From: Steroidobacteraceae bacterium
GTDB lineage: Bacteria > Pseudomonadota > Gammaproteobacteria > Steroidobacterales > Steroidobacteraceae
Reading direction: 5' to 3'
Assembly: GCA_025451845.1 (NCBI GenBank)
Contig: JANWJS010000011.1
Coordinates: forward strand, 1-64,000
Length of the DNA: 64,000 bases
In this document: in pieces, positions 1 through 9,793 of the stretch
Position numbering within the stretch: position 1 is the stretch's first letter
How the letters are laid out: every line of letters starts with the position of its first letter
Translations under genes and position numbers: made by a program
Notes under the pieces: generated by a model
Told to the model about the DNA's origin: nothing
What the model saw: the letters and a program-made list of their open reading frames with translations, nothing else
Databases searched by the model: none

Positions 1-1
1 G

Positions 2-2679
<2,678 letters not shown>

Positions 2680-2684
2680 CAGTG

Positions 2685-2720
2685 CACCCTGGAGCTCTAC
2701 TGTCGCAGAGCTCCAGGGTG
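2685..2720. terminator. Bidirectional hairpin between convergent ligA and ppiase genes
   Basis: A perfect 14-bp inverted repeat (2685-2698 with 2707-2720, arm CACCCTGGAGCTCT) encloses an 8-base loop. It lies 5 bases after the ligA stop and 10 bases before the end of the convergent minus-strand gene. There is no U-tract on either side, so it may act in both directions or protect 3' ends rather than being a classical intrinsic terminator. Confidence 0.8.
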
Positions 2721-2729
2721 GCGACTCGG

Positions 2730-3671
2730 TTAACCGCCGCTGCCGGAGGGCGCGCTGCCAGCCGCCGGTGCCGGGGTCGGGGCCGCTGCCGGCGCCGGCG
2801 CGCCGCTCTTGCCAGCGCCCTCGGTGTCCGTGTTCGCATCGAGGAAGGTCGTGACCTGGGCCTGCTTCAATAGGCCATCGGTGTACTCGCGGAACTTCTT
2901 CGCCTGCACGACCTGCACCAGCCGCTGCTTCACCTGGTCGAAGGCCGGTGGGCTCACCGGCCTGGTGCCGAGCAACTGGATCACGTGCCAACCGTACTGG
3001 GTCTGCACGGGCTCGGTCGTGTACTGACCGTCCTTGAGGCTGCTGACCGCATCGGCGAACGGCTTCACCATGTGGTCCAGCGAGAACCAGCCGAGGTCGC
3101 CGCCGTTGGTCTTCGAGGAGTCCATCGACTCCACCTTGGCGAGGTCCTCGAACTTCTCGCCCTTCTTCAAGCGGTCGATGATCTTCTGCGCGAAGGGCTG
3201 CGTCGCGACGAGGATGTGCCGCGCGTGATACTCCTCCGTCGGCATCTTCGCGACTTCCGCGTCGTATTCGGCCTTCAGCTCAGCGTCCGTCGGCTGTTTG
3301 CCCGCGAGATACTTCTGCGACAGGGCCTGCTCGAGGACGTTGAGGCGCTCCATCTTTAGGAGCTGCGCCGTATCCGTCTGCTTGTTCAGGCCTTCCTTGA
3401 TCGCCTCCCCGGCGATGAGCTGCGCCCGGATGAGGTTATCGAGCACCTGGTCGCGCTGCTGCGGCGAGAGCTCGCTCGAGGTCTTGCCGGTGACTCCCTT
3501 GATGTAGAACTCGTAGAGATCGCGGCCGATCGGTGCGCCGTCGACGGCTGCGACCGCCGGGGACGCGGAGCTGCTCTCGCCGGCGGTGCCCGCGGGGGAC
3601 TTCGACTGCGGCTGACAGGCGGCCAGCGCAATCAGGGCGGCAGTGAGGCAGAGGATCCTAAGATGCTTCAT
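2730..3671 (-). CDS. Parvulin-type peptidyl-prolyl cis-trans isomerase, lipoprotein
   Basis: Probably a periplasmic foldase of the PpiC/SurA/PrsA type. The first 20 residues form a lipoprotein signal peptide with lipobox LAAC (lipidated Cys 19), followed by a Ser/Pro/Ala-rich tether. A SurA-like helical segment occupies about residues 45-140. The parvulin domain spans about 147-238 and has the typical ARHILVAT, GGDLGWFSLDHMVKPF and TQYGWHVIQLL blocks. The tail is Ala/Pro-rich and low in complexity. The gene starts 15 bases after bolA on the same strand, so the two are probably co-transcribed. The substrate is not deducible. Confidence 0.9.
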   Translation of the reverse strand: MKHLRILCLTAALIALAACQPQSKSPAGTAGESSSASPAVAAVDGAPIGRDLYEFYIKGVTGKTSSELSPQQRDQVLDNLIRAQLIAGEAIKEGLNKQTDTAQLLKMERLNVLEQALSQKYLAGKQPTDAELKAEYDAEVAKMPTEEYHARHILVATQPFAQKIIDRLKKGEKFEDLAKVESMDSSKTNGGDLGWFSLDHMVKPFADAVSSLKDGQYTTEPVQTQYGWHVIQLLGTRPVSPPAFDQVKQRLVQVVQAKKFREYTDGLLKQAQVTTFLDANTDTEGAGKSGAPAPAAAPTPAPAAGSAPSGSGG

Positions 3672-3686
3672 GGGTCTCTCGTTGGT

Positions 3687-4031
3687 TTATGACTCGTTGG
3701 GAGCGTGTGCGACGATGCTGAGCGCGTGGATGCCGCGGCCCATCAGGGGCGCGACGGCGGAATAGACCATCCGGTGCCGCTCGAGTTGCGCGCGGCCGGC
3801 GAAGGCGGAGGCCACCAGTGTCACCCGGTAATGGCCGCCTTCGCGCGCGCCCGCGTGACCCGCATGGCGGGCGCTGTCATCGAGCACCTCGACGGACAGA
3901 GGCGCGAGCGCCTGCTCGAGAGCGGCGCGAATCTCGCCGACGGTGGGTGCGCGCGTATGCGTTTTCCTGGGTCGCCAAAAAGGTCGCGTATCATAGCGTT
4001 TTCCGGGGAAAGACGTGCAAAAGCGAATCAT
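3687..4031 (-). CDS. bolA: BolA-family protein
   Basis: BolA proteins partner with monothiol glutaredoxins in iron-sulfur trafficking, and some bind DNA. The domain is clear: VEVLDDSARHAGHAGAREGGHY, then ERHRMVYSAVAPLM and IHALSIVAHAPNE. The start is uncertain. The only ATG upstream of the domain is at 4031, which gives about 26 extra N-terminal residues (MIRFCTSFPGKRYDTRPFWR) and sits 3 bases from an 11-bp hairpin. A promoter-like TTGCAC, 19-base spacer and TATGAT (centred near 3992 on the minus strand) lies inside that extension, which argues for a later start. No ATG, GTG or TTG in frame is available there, so 4031 is given as the only conventional choice. Confidence 0.85.
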   Translation of the reverse strand: MIRFCTSFPGKRYDTRPFWRPRKTHTRAPTVGEIRAALEQALAPLSVEVLDDSARHAGHAGAREGGHYRVTLVASAFAGRAQLERHRMVYSAVAPLMGRGIHALSIVAHAPNES

Positions 4032-4034
4032 CGA

Positions 4035-4221
4035 GCGGCCCAGGGTCGCTCCCTGGGCCGCGAGGTCGAAAAAACCAAAGCCCTGCGCGCGCGGACAAAA
4101 TCGCAGCAGCGATTTTGGACGGCGAATGCCCGCCCGCAGGGCGCGGGTGTGCAGATTGAGACCGGGCAAATCGCCGGAGCGATTGACTCGGCGCGCCCGG
4201 CGCCGCGGCCCTGCGGGCCGC
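4035..4221. repeat. Cluster of four hairpins between bolA and yciO
   Basis: The intergenic stretch holds four near-perfect inverted repeats: 4035-4045 with 4051-4061 (11 bp, loop TCGCT), 4096-4104 with 4109-4117 (9 bp, arm CAAAATCGC, loop AGCA), 4169-4174 with 4179-4184 (AATCGC, loop CGGA) and 4205-4211 with 4215-4221 (7 bp, loop TGC). The first two resemble, in order and arm composition, the pair before serC. No coding sequence is supported here. Confidence 0.7.
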
Positions 4222-4270
4222 CCTCGCGGGCGTTCAAACCGCGCCATGCGCTTTTGTGCGCCAATCTGAA

Positions 4271-4897
4271 ATGTCCCATTACTTCGAATTGCATCCCGTG
4301 ACACCTCAGCTGCGCCTCATCCGCCAGGCGGCAGACATCGTGCGTGCCGGGGGTGTGATTGCCTATCCGACCGATTCCTGCTACGCGCTCGGGTGGCATC
4401 TGGGCGACAAGAGCGCCCTCGAGCGCGTGCGCCGCATCCGCCGGGCGGATCGCCACCATCATTTCACCCTCATCTGCGCCGATCTCGCCGAGGTCGGCCG
4501 GTTCGCGCGCCTCGACACCTGGCAGTTTCGGATGCTGAAGGCCTGCTTGCCCGGGCCTTATACCTTTCTCCTCAGAGCCTCCCGCGAGACGCCGCGGCGT
4601 CTGCAGCACGAAAAGCGGCGCACCATCGGCGTGCGCATCCCGGATCATCCGGTGCCGCGGCTGCTCTTGCGCGAGCTGGGAGAGCCGCTCATGAGCTCTA
4701 CGCTCATTCTGCCTGATGAGCCGCGGACTCCGTTGACGTCTGGCCGCGACATTCAGGCGCGCCTCGAGCATGAAATCGATGCCGTGCTCGACGGGGGCGA
4801 CTGCGGCGTCGAGCCTACCACGGTCGTCGACTTGTCGGTCAGCCCGCCGGTGGTGGTGCGCGAGGGCCGGGGACCGCTGCGCCGGATCGTCGGATAG
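4271..4897 (+). CDS. yciO: YciO-family protein (Sua5/YrdC-like fold)
   Basis: Belongs to the Sua5/YrdC/YciO superfamily; YrdC and Sua5 make threonylcarbamoyl-adenylate for tRNA t6A, whereas the cellular job of YciO is less clear. The sequence follows E. coli YciO closely: HPVTPQLRLIRQAADIVRAG, GVIAYPTDSCYALG, the nucleotide-binding KAC-PGPYTFLLRAS block, EKRRTIGVRIPDHP and a C-terminal GGDCGVEPTTVVDLS. The ATG at 4271 (MSHYFELHP) matches the family N-terminus; an in-frame GTG 15 bases upstream is less likely. It is divergent from bolA across a hairpin-rich spacer. At 208 residues it is the expected YciO length and lacks the C-terminal Sua5 domain. Confidence 0.9.
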   Translation: MSHYFELHPVTPQLRLIRQAADIVRAGGVIAYPTDSCYALGWHLGDKSALERVRRIRRADRHHHFTLICADLAEVGRFARLDTWQFRMLKACLPGPYTFLLRASRETPRRLQHEKRRTIGVRIPDHPVPRLLLRELGEPLMSSTLILPDEPRTPLTSGRDIQARLEHEIDAVLDGGDCGVEPTTVVDLSVSPPVVVREGRGPLRRIVG

Positions 4898-4974
4898 GGC
4901 CCCGGAGATCCGCTGGCGCTAGAGGCGGTGCCTCGGGAAACGTATACTGACGGTTTGCGGATGGCCGAGAGAAA

Positions 4975-6213
4975 GTGTCGATAGATTCCAACCTGGCGAT
5001 GAGCGCCACGGCTTCGGGGGGGCGCGTGCTCTCGGGCATGCGGCCGACCGGGCGGCTGCACCTCGGCAACTACCACGGCGCCCTGCGTAACTGGGTGCAG
5101 CTGCAGTACCGCTACGAGTGCTTTTTCTTCATCGCCGACTGGCACATGCTGACCACCGGCTACGAGGACACCGCGCGCCTGCCGGAGTTCGTGCGCGAGG
5201 TGTTGATCGATTGGCTCGCCGCGGGGTTGAATCCCGGCGTGGCGACGCTCTTCATCCAGTCCCACGTGCCCGAGCATGCGGAGCTGCACCTGCTGCTGTC
5301 GATGGTCACGCCGCTCGCCTGGCTCGAGCGCGTCCCGAGCTACAAGGATCAGCTGGAGCAGCTCAGGGAGAAAGATATCGCGACCTACGGCTTTCTCGGC
5401 TATCCGCTGCTGCAAGCCGCGGACATCCTCGTCTATCGGGCGGCGCACGTCCCGGTGGGCGAGGACCAGGTGGCGCACGTGGAGCTGACGCGCGAGAGCG
5501 CGCGCCGCTTCAACCACCTCTATGGCCGCGAGCCGGACTTCGAAGAGAAGGCGGAGCGCGCGGTGAAGAGCCTGGGCGGGCGCAACACCACGCTCTACCG
5601 GCAGCTGCGGCGCCGCTTCCAGGAAAGCGGTGAGCGCGAGGCGCTCGAGCGCGCTCGAGCGCTGGTGCAGAGCAATAACCGGATCACCGTCGCCGACCGC
5701 GAGCGCCTGCTCGGCTACCTGGAGGGCACCGGCGTCACCATCCTGCCGGAGCCGCAGGTGCTGCTCACGGAGACGCCGAAGGTGCCGGGTCTCGATGGCC
5801 GCAAGATGTCCAAGTCCTATGGCAACACCATCGAGTTGCGCGAGGACCCTGAGTCCGTGACGAAGAAGCTGCGCGCGATGCAGACCGACCCCGCGCGCGT
5901 GCGCCGCACCGACCCCGGTGATCCTGACAAGTGTCCGGTGTGGGACCTGCACAAGATCTACTCCGATGAGACCACCCGCAAATGGGCCGCGGAGGGCTGC
6001 CGCTCGGCCGGCATCGGCTGCCTGGACTGCAAGCAGCCGGTGATCGAGAAGGTGGTGGCGGAAGTGACCGAGATGCGCCGGCGCGCGCAGGAGTATGTCG
6101 AGAATCCGGAGCTGCTGCGCGACATCGTCGCCGAGGGCGCGGAGAAGGCGCGCGAGGCCGCGCGCGAGACCATGGAGGAAGTACGCCGCGCGATGCACCT
6201 GCGGGCCGACTAG
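4975..6213 (+). CDS. trpS: Tryptophanyl-tRNA synthetase
   Basis: Class I aminoacyl-tRNA synthetase that charges tRNA-Trp. The HIGH-like motif is HLGN in GRLHLGNYHGAL and the KMSKS motif is GRKMSKSYGN. Other signature blocks are PLAWLERVPSYKDQ, the substrate-binding GFLGYPLLQAADILVYRA and GEDQVAHVELTRE. The protein is longer (412 residues) than E. coli TrpRS (about 334), with an insertion between the Rossmann fold and KMSKS loop, as in the longer bacterial form. The GTG at 4975 has a purine-rich GAGAGAAA just upstream; the alternative ATG at 4999 has none. The stop codon is the first three bases of a structured intergenic repeat. Confidence 0.96.
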   Translation: MSIDSNLAMSATASGGRVLSGMRPTGRLHLGNYHGALRNWVQLQYRYECFFFIADWHMLTTGYEDTARLPEFVREVLIDWLAAGLNPGVATLFIQSHVPEHAELHLLLSMVTPLAWLERVPSYKDQLEQLREKDIATYGFLGYPLLQAADILVYRAAHVPVGEDQVAHVELTRESARRFNHLYGREPDFEEKAERAVKSLGGRNTTLYRQLRRRFQESGEREALERARALVQSNNRITVADRERLLGYLEGTGVTILPEPQVLLTETPKVPGLDGRKMSKSYGNTIELREDPESVTKKLRAMQTDPARVRRTDPGDPDKCPVWDLHKIYSDETTRKWAAEGCRSAGIGCLDCKQPVIEKVVAEVTEMRRRAQEYVENPELLRDIVAEGAEKAREAARETMEEVRRAMHLRAD

Positions 6214-6324
6214 TATGATGCGCCGGATCCGGGCATCCTGCCCGTCCCAGCGGGCCTCGGGCAAAAGGCGCGACGCTTGCCCGACGCTCGCCGCCTGTGG
6301 CGGCGGGCACATGCATGTGCCTCG
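6211..6324. repeat. Structured intergenic repeat, copy 1 (trpS-scpA)
   Basis: About 114 bases beginning exactly at the trpS TAG stop. It shares a long, gapped similarity with 21811-21937 downstream of rpsA, starting with TAGTATGA and ending with CACAT..TGTGCC. It folds into four successive hairpins: 6230-6244 (arm CGGGCA), 6257-6264 with 6277-6284 (arm TCGGGCAA), 6290-6304 (GCCGCC/GGCGGC) and 6306-6321 (a perfect 16-base palindrome). It fills nearly the whole spacer up to the scpA start. Confidence 0.85.
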
Positions 6325-6333
6325 GCTTCCATC

Positions 6334-7320
6334 ATGACCAAGCCTGAATTGACCATCGTCGTCTCCAACCCGAGCCCGGAACCGCATCACAGCGAGGCGG
6401 CGCCCCAGCAGGTGGAAATGCCCTTTGCCGTCGTGAACGGCGAGCCGGTGACGGAGCTGCCGCGCGACCTCTACATCCCGCCGCAGGCGCTCGAGGTTTT
6501 CCTCGAGGCATTCGAGGGGCCGCTCGACCTGCTCCTCTATCTCATCCGGCGGCAGAACCTCAACATCCTGGACATCCCGCTCGCCGAGATCACCCGCCAG
6601 TACATGAAGTACATCGAGCTCATGACGGACCTGCAGCTCGAGCTCGCCGGCGAGTACCTGGTGATGGCGGCCACGCTCGCGGAGATCAAATCGCGGATGC
6701 TGCTGCCGCGGCCGAAGATCACGGCCGACGGCGTCGAGGAGGATCCGCGAGCCGAGCTGGTGCGGCGCCTGCAGGAGTACGAGCGCTTCAAGCGCGCTGC
6801 CGAGGGAATAGACTCGCTGCCGCGGCTGGAGCGCGACGTCTGGGCGACCTCGGCGGAGCTCAAGGACCGGCAGGTCGCGCGCGTCCTGCCGCAGATCACG
6901 CTGCAGGAGATGTTGGTCGCCTTCCAGGAAGTCGTGGTGCGCGCCGAAATGTTTGCGCACCATCACATCCAGCGCGAGCGGCTTTCCGTGCGCGAGCGCA
7001 TGGCCGATATTCTCTCGAGCCTCGAGCAGGCGAGCTTCGTCGAGTTCGTGCGCCTTTTCCGGCCGGAGGAGGGACGCATGGGGGTGACGGTCACCTTCAT
7101 GGCGATCCTCGAGCTCGTGCGCGAGGGTCTGATCGATATCGTGCAGGCGGAGCCCTATGCGCCGCTGCACGTACGGGGCGCGACTCCAGCGCGTAGACTG
7201 CGCGTGGTCGCTGACAACGAGGAGCCGCGCCCGAGCGGCGAGCCGGCGGCCCCGGAGAACGCCGTCGGGATGGATTCAGGCGTGCACGACGAGACAGAGG
7301 AGGACGGGACAAGCGAATGA
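6334..7320 (+). CDS. scpA: Segregation and condensation protein ScpA
   Basis: Kleisin subunit of the SMC-ScpAB complex that organises and segregates the chromosome. The N-terminal kleisin helices are clear (ALEVFLEAFEGPLDLLLYLI, then RRQNLNILDIPLAEITRQY), followed by LAGEYLVMAATLAEIKSRML and the C-terminal winged helix around SFVEFVRLFRPEEGRMGVTVTFMAILELV. The ATG at 6334 is preferred because the upstream frame reads through the structured repeat. Both ends carry extra acidic or Pro-rich low-complexity sequence (about 45 residues before the domain and 50 after). It overlaps scpB by ATGA. The presence of ScpAB implies an SMC rather than MukBEF condensin. Confidence 0.95.
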   Translation: MTKPELTIVVSNPSPEPHHSEAAPQQVEMPFAVVNGEPVTELPRDLYIPPQALEVFLEAFEGPLDLLLYLIRRQNLNILDIPLAEITRQYMKYIELMTDLQLELAGEYLVMAATLAEIKSRMLLPRPKITADGVEEDPRAELVRRLQEYERFKRAAEGIDSLPRLERDVWATSAELKDRQVARVLPQITLQEMLVAFQEVVVRAEMFAHHHIQRERLSVRERMADILSSLEQASFVEFVRLFRPEEGRMGVTVTFMAILELVREGLIDIVQAEPYAPLHVRGATPARRLRVVADNEEPRPSGEPAAPENAVGMDSGVHDETEEDGTSE

Positions 7321-8084
7321 ACGAGCACTATCTGCGCAACGTGATCGAAGCGGCGCTGCTCGCCGCGGGCCGACCGCTGCAGCCGGCGGAGCTGATCCAA
7401 CTTTTCGACGAGGGTGCCCGGCCGTCGGGCGAGCAGATGCGCGCCGCGCTGGACGCGCTCGCCGCGGAGTACGCCGAGAGGGGCGTCGAGCTCAAGGAGA
7501 CCGCCGGGGGCGTGCGCATCCAGGTGCGCCGTGAGCTGGCCGGCGAGGTCTCGCGCCTCTGGCCGGAGCGTCCGGCGCGCTACTCGCGGGCGCTTCTCGA
7601 GACGCTCGCGCTCATCGCCTATCGCCAGCCCATCACCCGTGGTGAGATCGAGGGCGTGCGCGGCGTCGCCGTCAATCCCAACATCATCAAGACGCTCCTC
7701 GAGCGGAACTGGGTGCGGGTCGTCGGGCAGCGCGATGTCCCGGGCCGCCCGGAGCTGCTCGGCACGACCAGGGATTTTCTCGACTACTTCGGACTGAAGA
7801 GCCTCGATGAGCTGCCGCCGCTCGCGGAGCTCAAGGCCGTCGGCGACATCAATCTGCAACTCGACCTGCAAGGCCAGTTGAGCCGGCAGACTGCGCCGGC
7901 CGACGGCGAGGCGCCGGCTGCGGCTGCTGAAGGCGAAGCGTCGGCGCAGGCTGCTGCGCAATCCGAAGTGCCTCCGATCGTCATCGAGGAGGAGGAGACC
8001 GGCGAGGAGGGCGACGACGAGTTGTCCGCGGAAGGCAGCGACTCCCACGAGCTCGTTGCAGCGCCCCCGGACAGCGGCGACTGA
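7317..8084 (+). CDS. scpB: Segregation and condensation protein ScpB
   Basis: Dimeric winged-helix partner that binds the linker of ScpA in the SMC complex. Signature blocks include LRNVIEAALLAAGRPL, RYSRALLETLALIAYRQPIT, GEIEGVRGVAVNPNIIKTLLER and GRPELLGTTRDFLDYFGLKSLDELPPL. The conserved core ends near residue 175; the remaining 80 residues are Ala/Glu/Asp-rich and probably disordered. It is coupled to scpA by a four-base overlap and followed after 5 bases by the RluB-like gene, so the three form one operon. Confidence 0.95.
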   Translation: MNEHYLRNVIEAALLAAGRPLQPAELIQLFDEGARPSGEQMRAALDALAAEYAERGVELKETAGGVRIQVRRELAGEVSRLWPERPARYSRALLETLALIAYRQPITRGEIEGVRGVAVNPNIIKTLLERNWVRVVGQRDVPGRPELLGTTRDFLDYFGLKSLDELPPLAELKAVGDINLQLDLQGQLSRQTAPADGEAPAAAAEGEASAQAAAQSEVPPIVIEEEETGEEGDDELSAEGSDSHELVAAPPDSGD

Positions 8085-8089
8085 GCGGC

Positions 8090-9052
8090 ATGCACAAGCA
8101 GCGCGGCGAGCCTGAGCGGCTGCAGAAAGTCCTCGCCCGCGCCGGACTCGCTTCCCGCCGCGAGGCGGAGGGCTGGATCAGGGCCGGGCGCCTCACCGTC
8201 AACGGCCAGGCTGCATCGCTCGGCGTGCGTGTCAGTCCGGACGATGAGGTGCGGCTCGATGGCCGTGTGATCCACCAGCGTGCGCCGCAATCGGGAGGCC
8301 GGGCCTACATCTATCACCGCTCGCCGGGTGAGAGCCTGGATGCCGCGCCCGCGGACGTGCCCGAGGCGGTGCCGCTGCTTGCACGGCTGCCGAAACGCGC
8401 GGGCCGGCGATTCATCGTCGTCAGCCCCATGCCGCGAATCGATGGCGGCCTGGAGTTTGTGTGCGGTGACGGGGAGCTCGTCGCCCGTCTGCAGCGCTCC
8501 GTCCGCCGGCTCTCGAGCGAGCTCAGCGTCAGAGTGCGCGGGGAGCTCATCGAGGACCAGATCGCGGGTGTCCTCGGCGGGGTGCTGGATAGCGGCGAAA
8601 GGTTGTCCGTGTCGAGCTGTGAGGCCGCGGGCGGGGAGGGCGCCAACCGCTGGTATGCGATCGTCACGCGAGGCGCGAGCGGCAAGGACGTGCGGCAGCT
8701 GTTCGAGCGCCAGGGTGCGATCGTCAGCCGGGTGTTGCGCACGCGCCTGGGGCCCATCGCGCTCGATCGCGCGCTCGCGCGCGGGCACTTTCGCGAGCTC
8801 ACGCGCGAAGAGATCGAAGGAATGCTGTCGGCAGGGGCGGCTGAAGTTGACTTGCCGGCCGCGGCTGCCGATGAGCCAGCCCCTGAGCGCCACAAGTCCG
8901 CCCCAGCCGGCCGGCCGAACCCATCCCACCGGCCGGGCCGCTCGGGCCGGCCAACCCCATCAGGGCGGCCGACCCAATCGAAGCCGTCCCCTCGCGGCCG
9001 CTCGCGCCGCTCGCCAGGCGCGCCAGTTCGCCGCGGCGGCAGCCGCGATTGA
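8090..9052 (+). CDS. RluB-like pseudouridine synthase, degenerate active site
   Basis: By position (after scpB) and by its N-terminal S4 domain (RLQKVLARAGLASRREAEGW, residues 10-60) this is the RluB/RsuA-type enzyme that would modify 23S rRNA. The catalytic part has drifted. The usual YKPxG block reads YHRSPGE, and the usual GRLDxxTSGLLLLTxDGEL reads MPRIDGGLEFVCGDGEL, keeping an Asp but losing three residues after it. The later WY and G(R/K)xRQ(V/I)R-like region is present as NRWYAIVTRG and GKDVRQLFE. The last 70 residues are Pro/Arg/Ser/Gly repeats and run antisense over the neighbouring gene. Activity cannot be assumed. Confidence 0.8.
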   Translation: MHKQRGEPERLQKVLARAGLASRREAEGWIRAGRLTVNGQAASLGVRVSPDDEVRLDGRVIHQRAPQSGGRAYIYHRSPGESLDAAPADVPEAVPLLARLPKRAGRRFIVVSPMPRIDGGLEFVCGDGELVARLQRSVRRLSSELSVRVRGELIEDQIAGVLGGVLDSGERLSVSSCEAAGGEGANRWYAIVTRGASGKDVRQLFERQGAIVSRVLRTRLGPIALDRALARGHFRELTREEIEGMLSAGAAEVDLPAAAADEPAPERHKSAPAGRPNPSHRPGRSGRPTPSGRPTQSKPSPRGRSRRSPGAPVRRGGSRD

Positions 9053-9793
9053 GGCGGCGGGAGGACGCGGCAAGGCGCGCTCCGCCCGAAGCGATGCCTG
9101 GAAGGCGAGCGCGGCCCACACCAGCAGTCCACGCGCGCGCTGTTGAGCCGCAGGCGAGAGGCCCGCCACGGCTGCCGCAAGTTGCTGCCGGAGGTGCTGA
9201 TGACGGCTACGCAGGATGTCTGCCAATGCTTGCGGCCACGGCGGCGCAGCGAGCGCTTCGGGCGCAACCGCCGCCTGCTCGAGCTCATCGAGCGGCACAC
9301 GCAGCCTGCCGGCGCGGGCATCGCCAGCGAGATGGCCGAGCAGCTCCAATTCACGCAGAGCCGTGCCGAGCCCGGTCCCGTCTGCTTCGGGCGCAAGCGG
9401 CGCGACCATTGCGGCCGCCCAACGCTGGCAGTAAGCCGTCAGCTCCGCGCGCCGCTCGAACGTTGCGCCCGCGAGATCCCAGGCGGCGGCATCCACCAGG
9501 CCCGAGAGACCCTTCAGGGTGGAGTCGGCACGGCTCCCCGCAGTGAGTTGCTCCACCTGGATCCGCAGCTCCCGCGCGAGCGGATGCACGGGATTGCCCG
9601 CGGCGCACCGGGCGCACTCGCCGCGCCACCACTCGAGGCGGGTGTGGGCGACGTGATGATCGAGGCCGGGCCGCACGCTGGCGCCGATTTCGCGCTCGAT
9701 CGCGCAGAGTGACGCGAGCACCGGCTGTTGGGACGGTGCGCAGTAGAGCCAGGCGAGGAAGCGGGGAGTGCGGGCCTCAGGATTCTCGGTCAT
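8960..9793 (-). CDS. Squalene/phytoene synthase-like protein
   Basis: The fold family is suggested by FLAWLYCAPSQQPVLASLCAIEREI, HTRLEWWRGE, HPLARELR and the later ALRELELLGHLAGDARAGRL-RVPLDELEQ block, the counterpart of the second aspartate-rich motif. The substrate-binding DxxxD motifs of true synthases are not seen (GHLAGDARAG has a single Asp), so a non-catalytic relative, similar to the mitochondrial complex I assembly factor NDUFAF6, is possible. The ATG at 9793 lies 17 bases inside the end of rmuC, and the order ubiG-rmuC-this gene suggests one operon. The last 93 bases overlap the convergent RluB-like gene. Confidence 0.7.
   Translation of the reverse strand: MTENPEARTPRFLAWLYCAPSQQPVLASLCAIEREIGASVRPGLDHHVAHTRLEWWRGECARCAAGNPVHPLARELRIQVEQLTAGSRADSTLKGLSGLVDAAAWDLAGATFERRAELTAYCQRWAAAMVAPLAPEADGTGLGTALRELELLGHLAGDARAGRLRVPLDELEQAAVAPEALAAPPWPQALADILRSRHQHLRQQLAAAVAGLSPAAQQRARGLLVWAALAFQASLRAERALPRPPAASIAAAAAANWRAWRAARAAARGRLRLGRPP

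Noticed and set aside
4753-7170. 805-codon open frame antisense to trpS and scpA
   Set aside because: Same shadow composition; both sense genes are clear. It has no recognisable motif.
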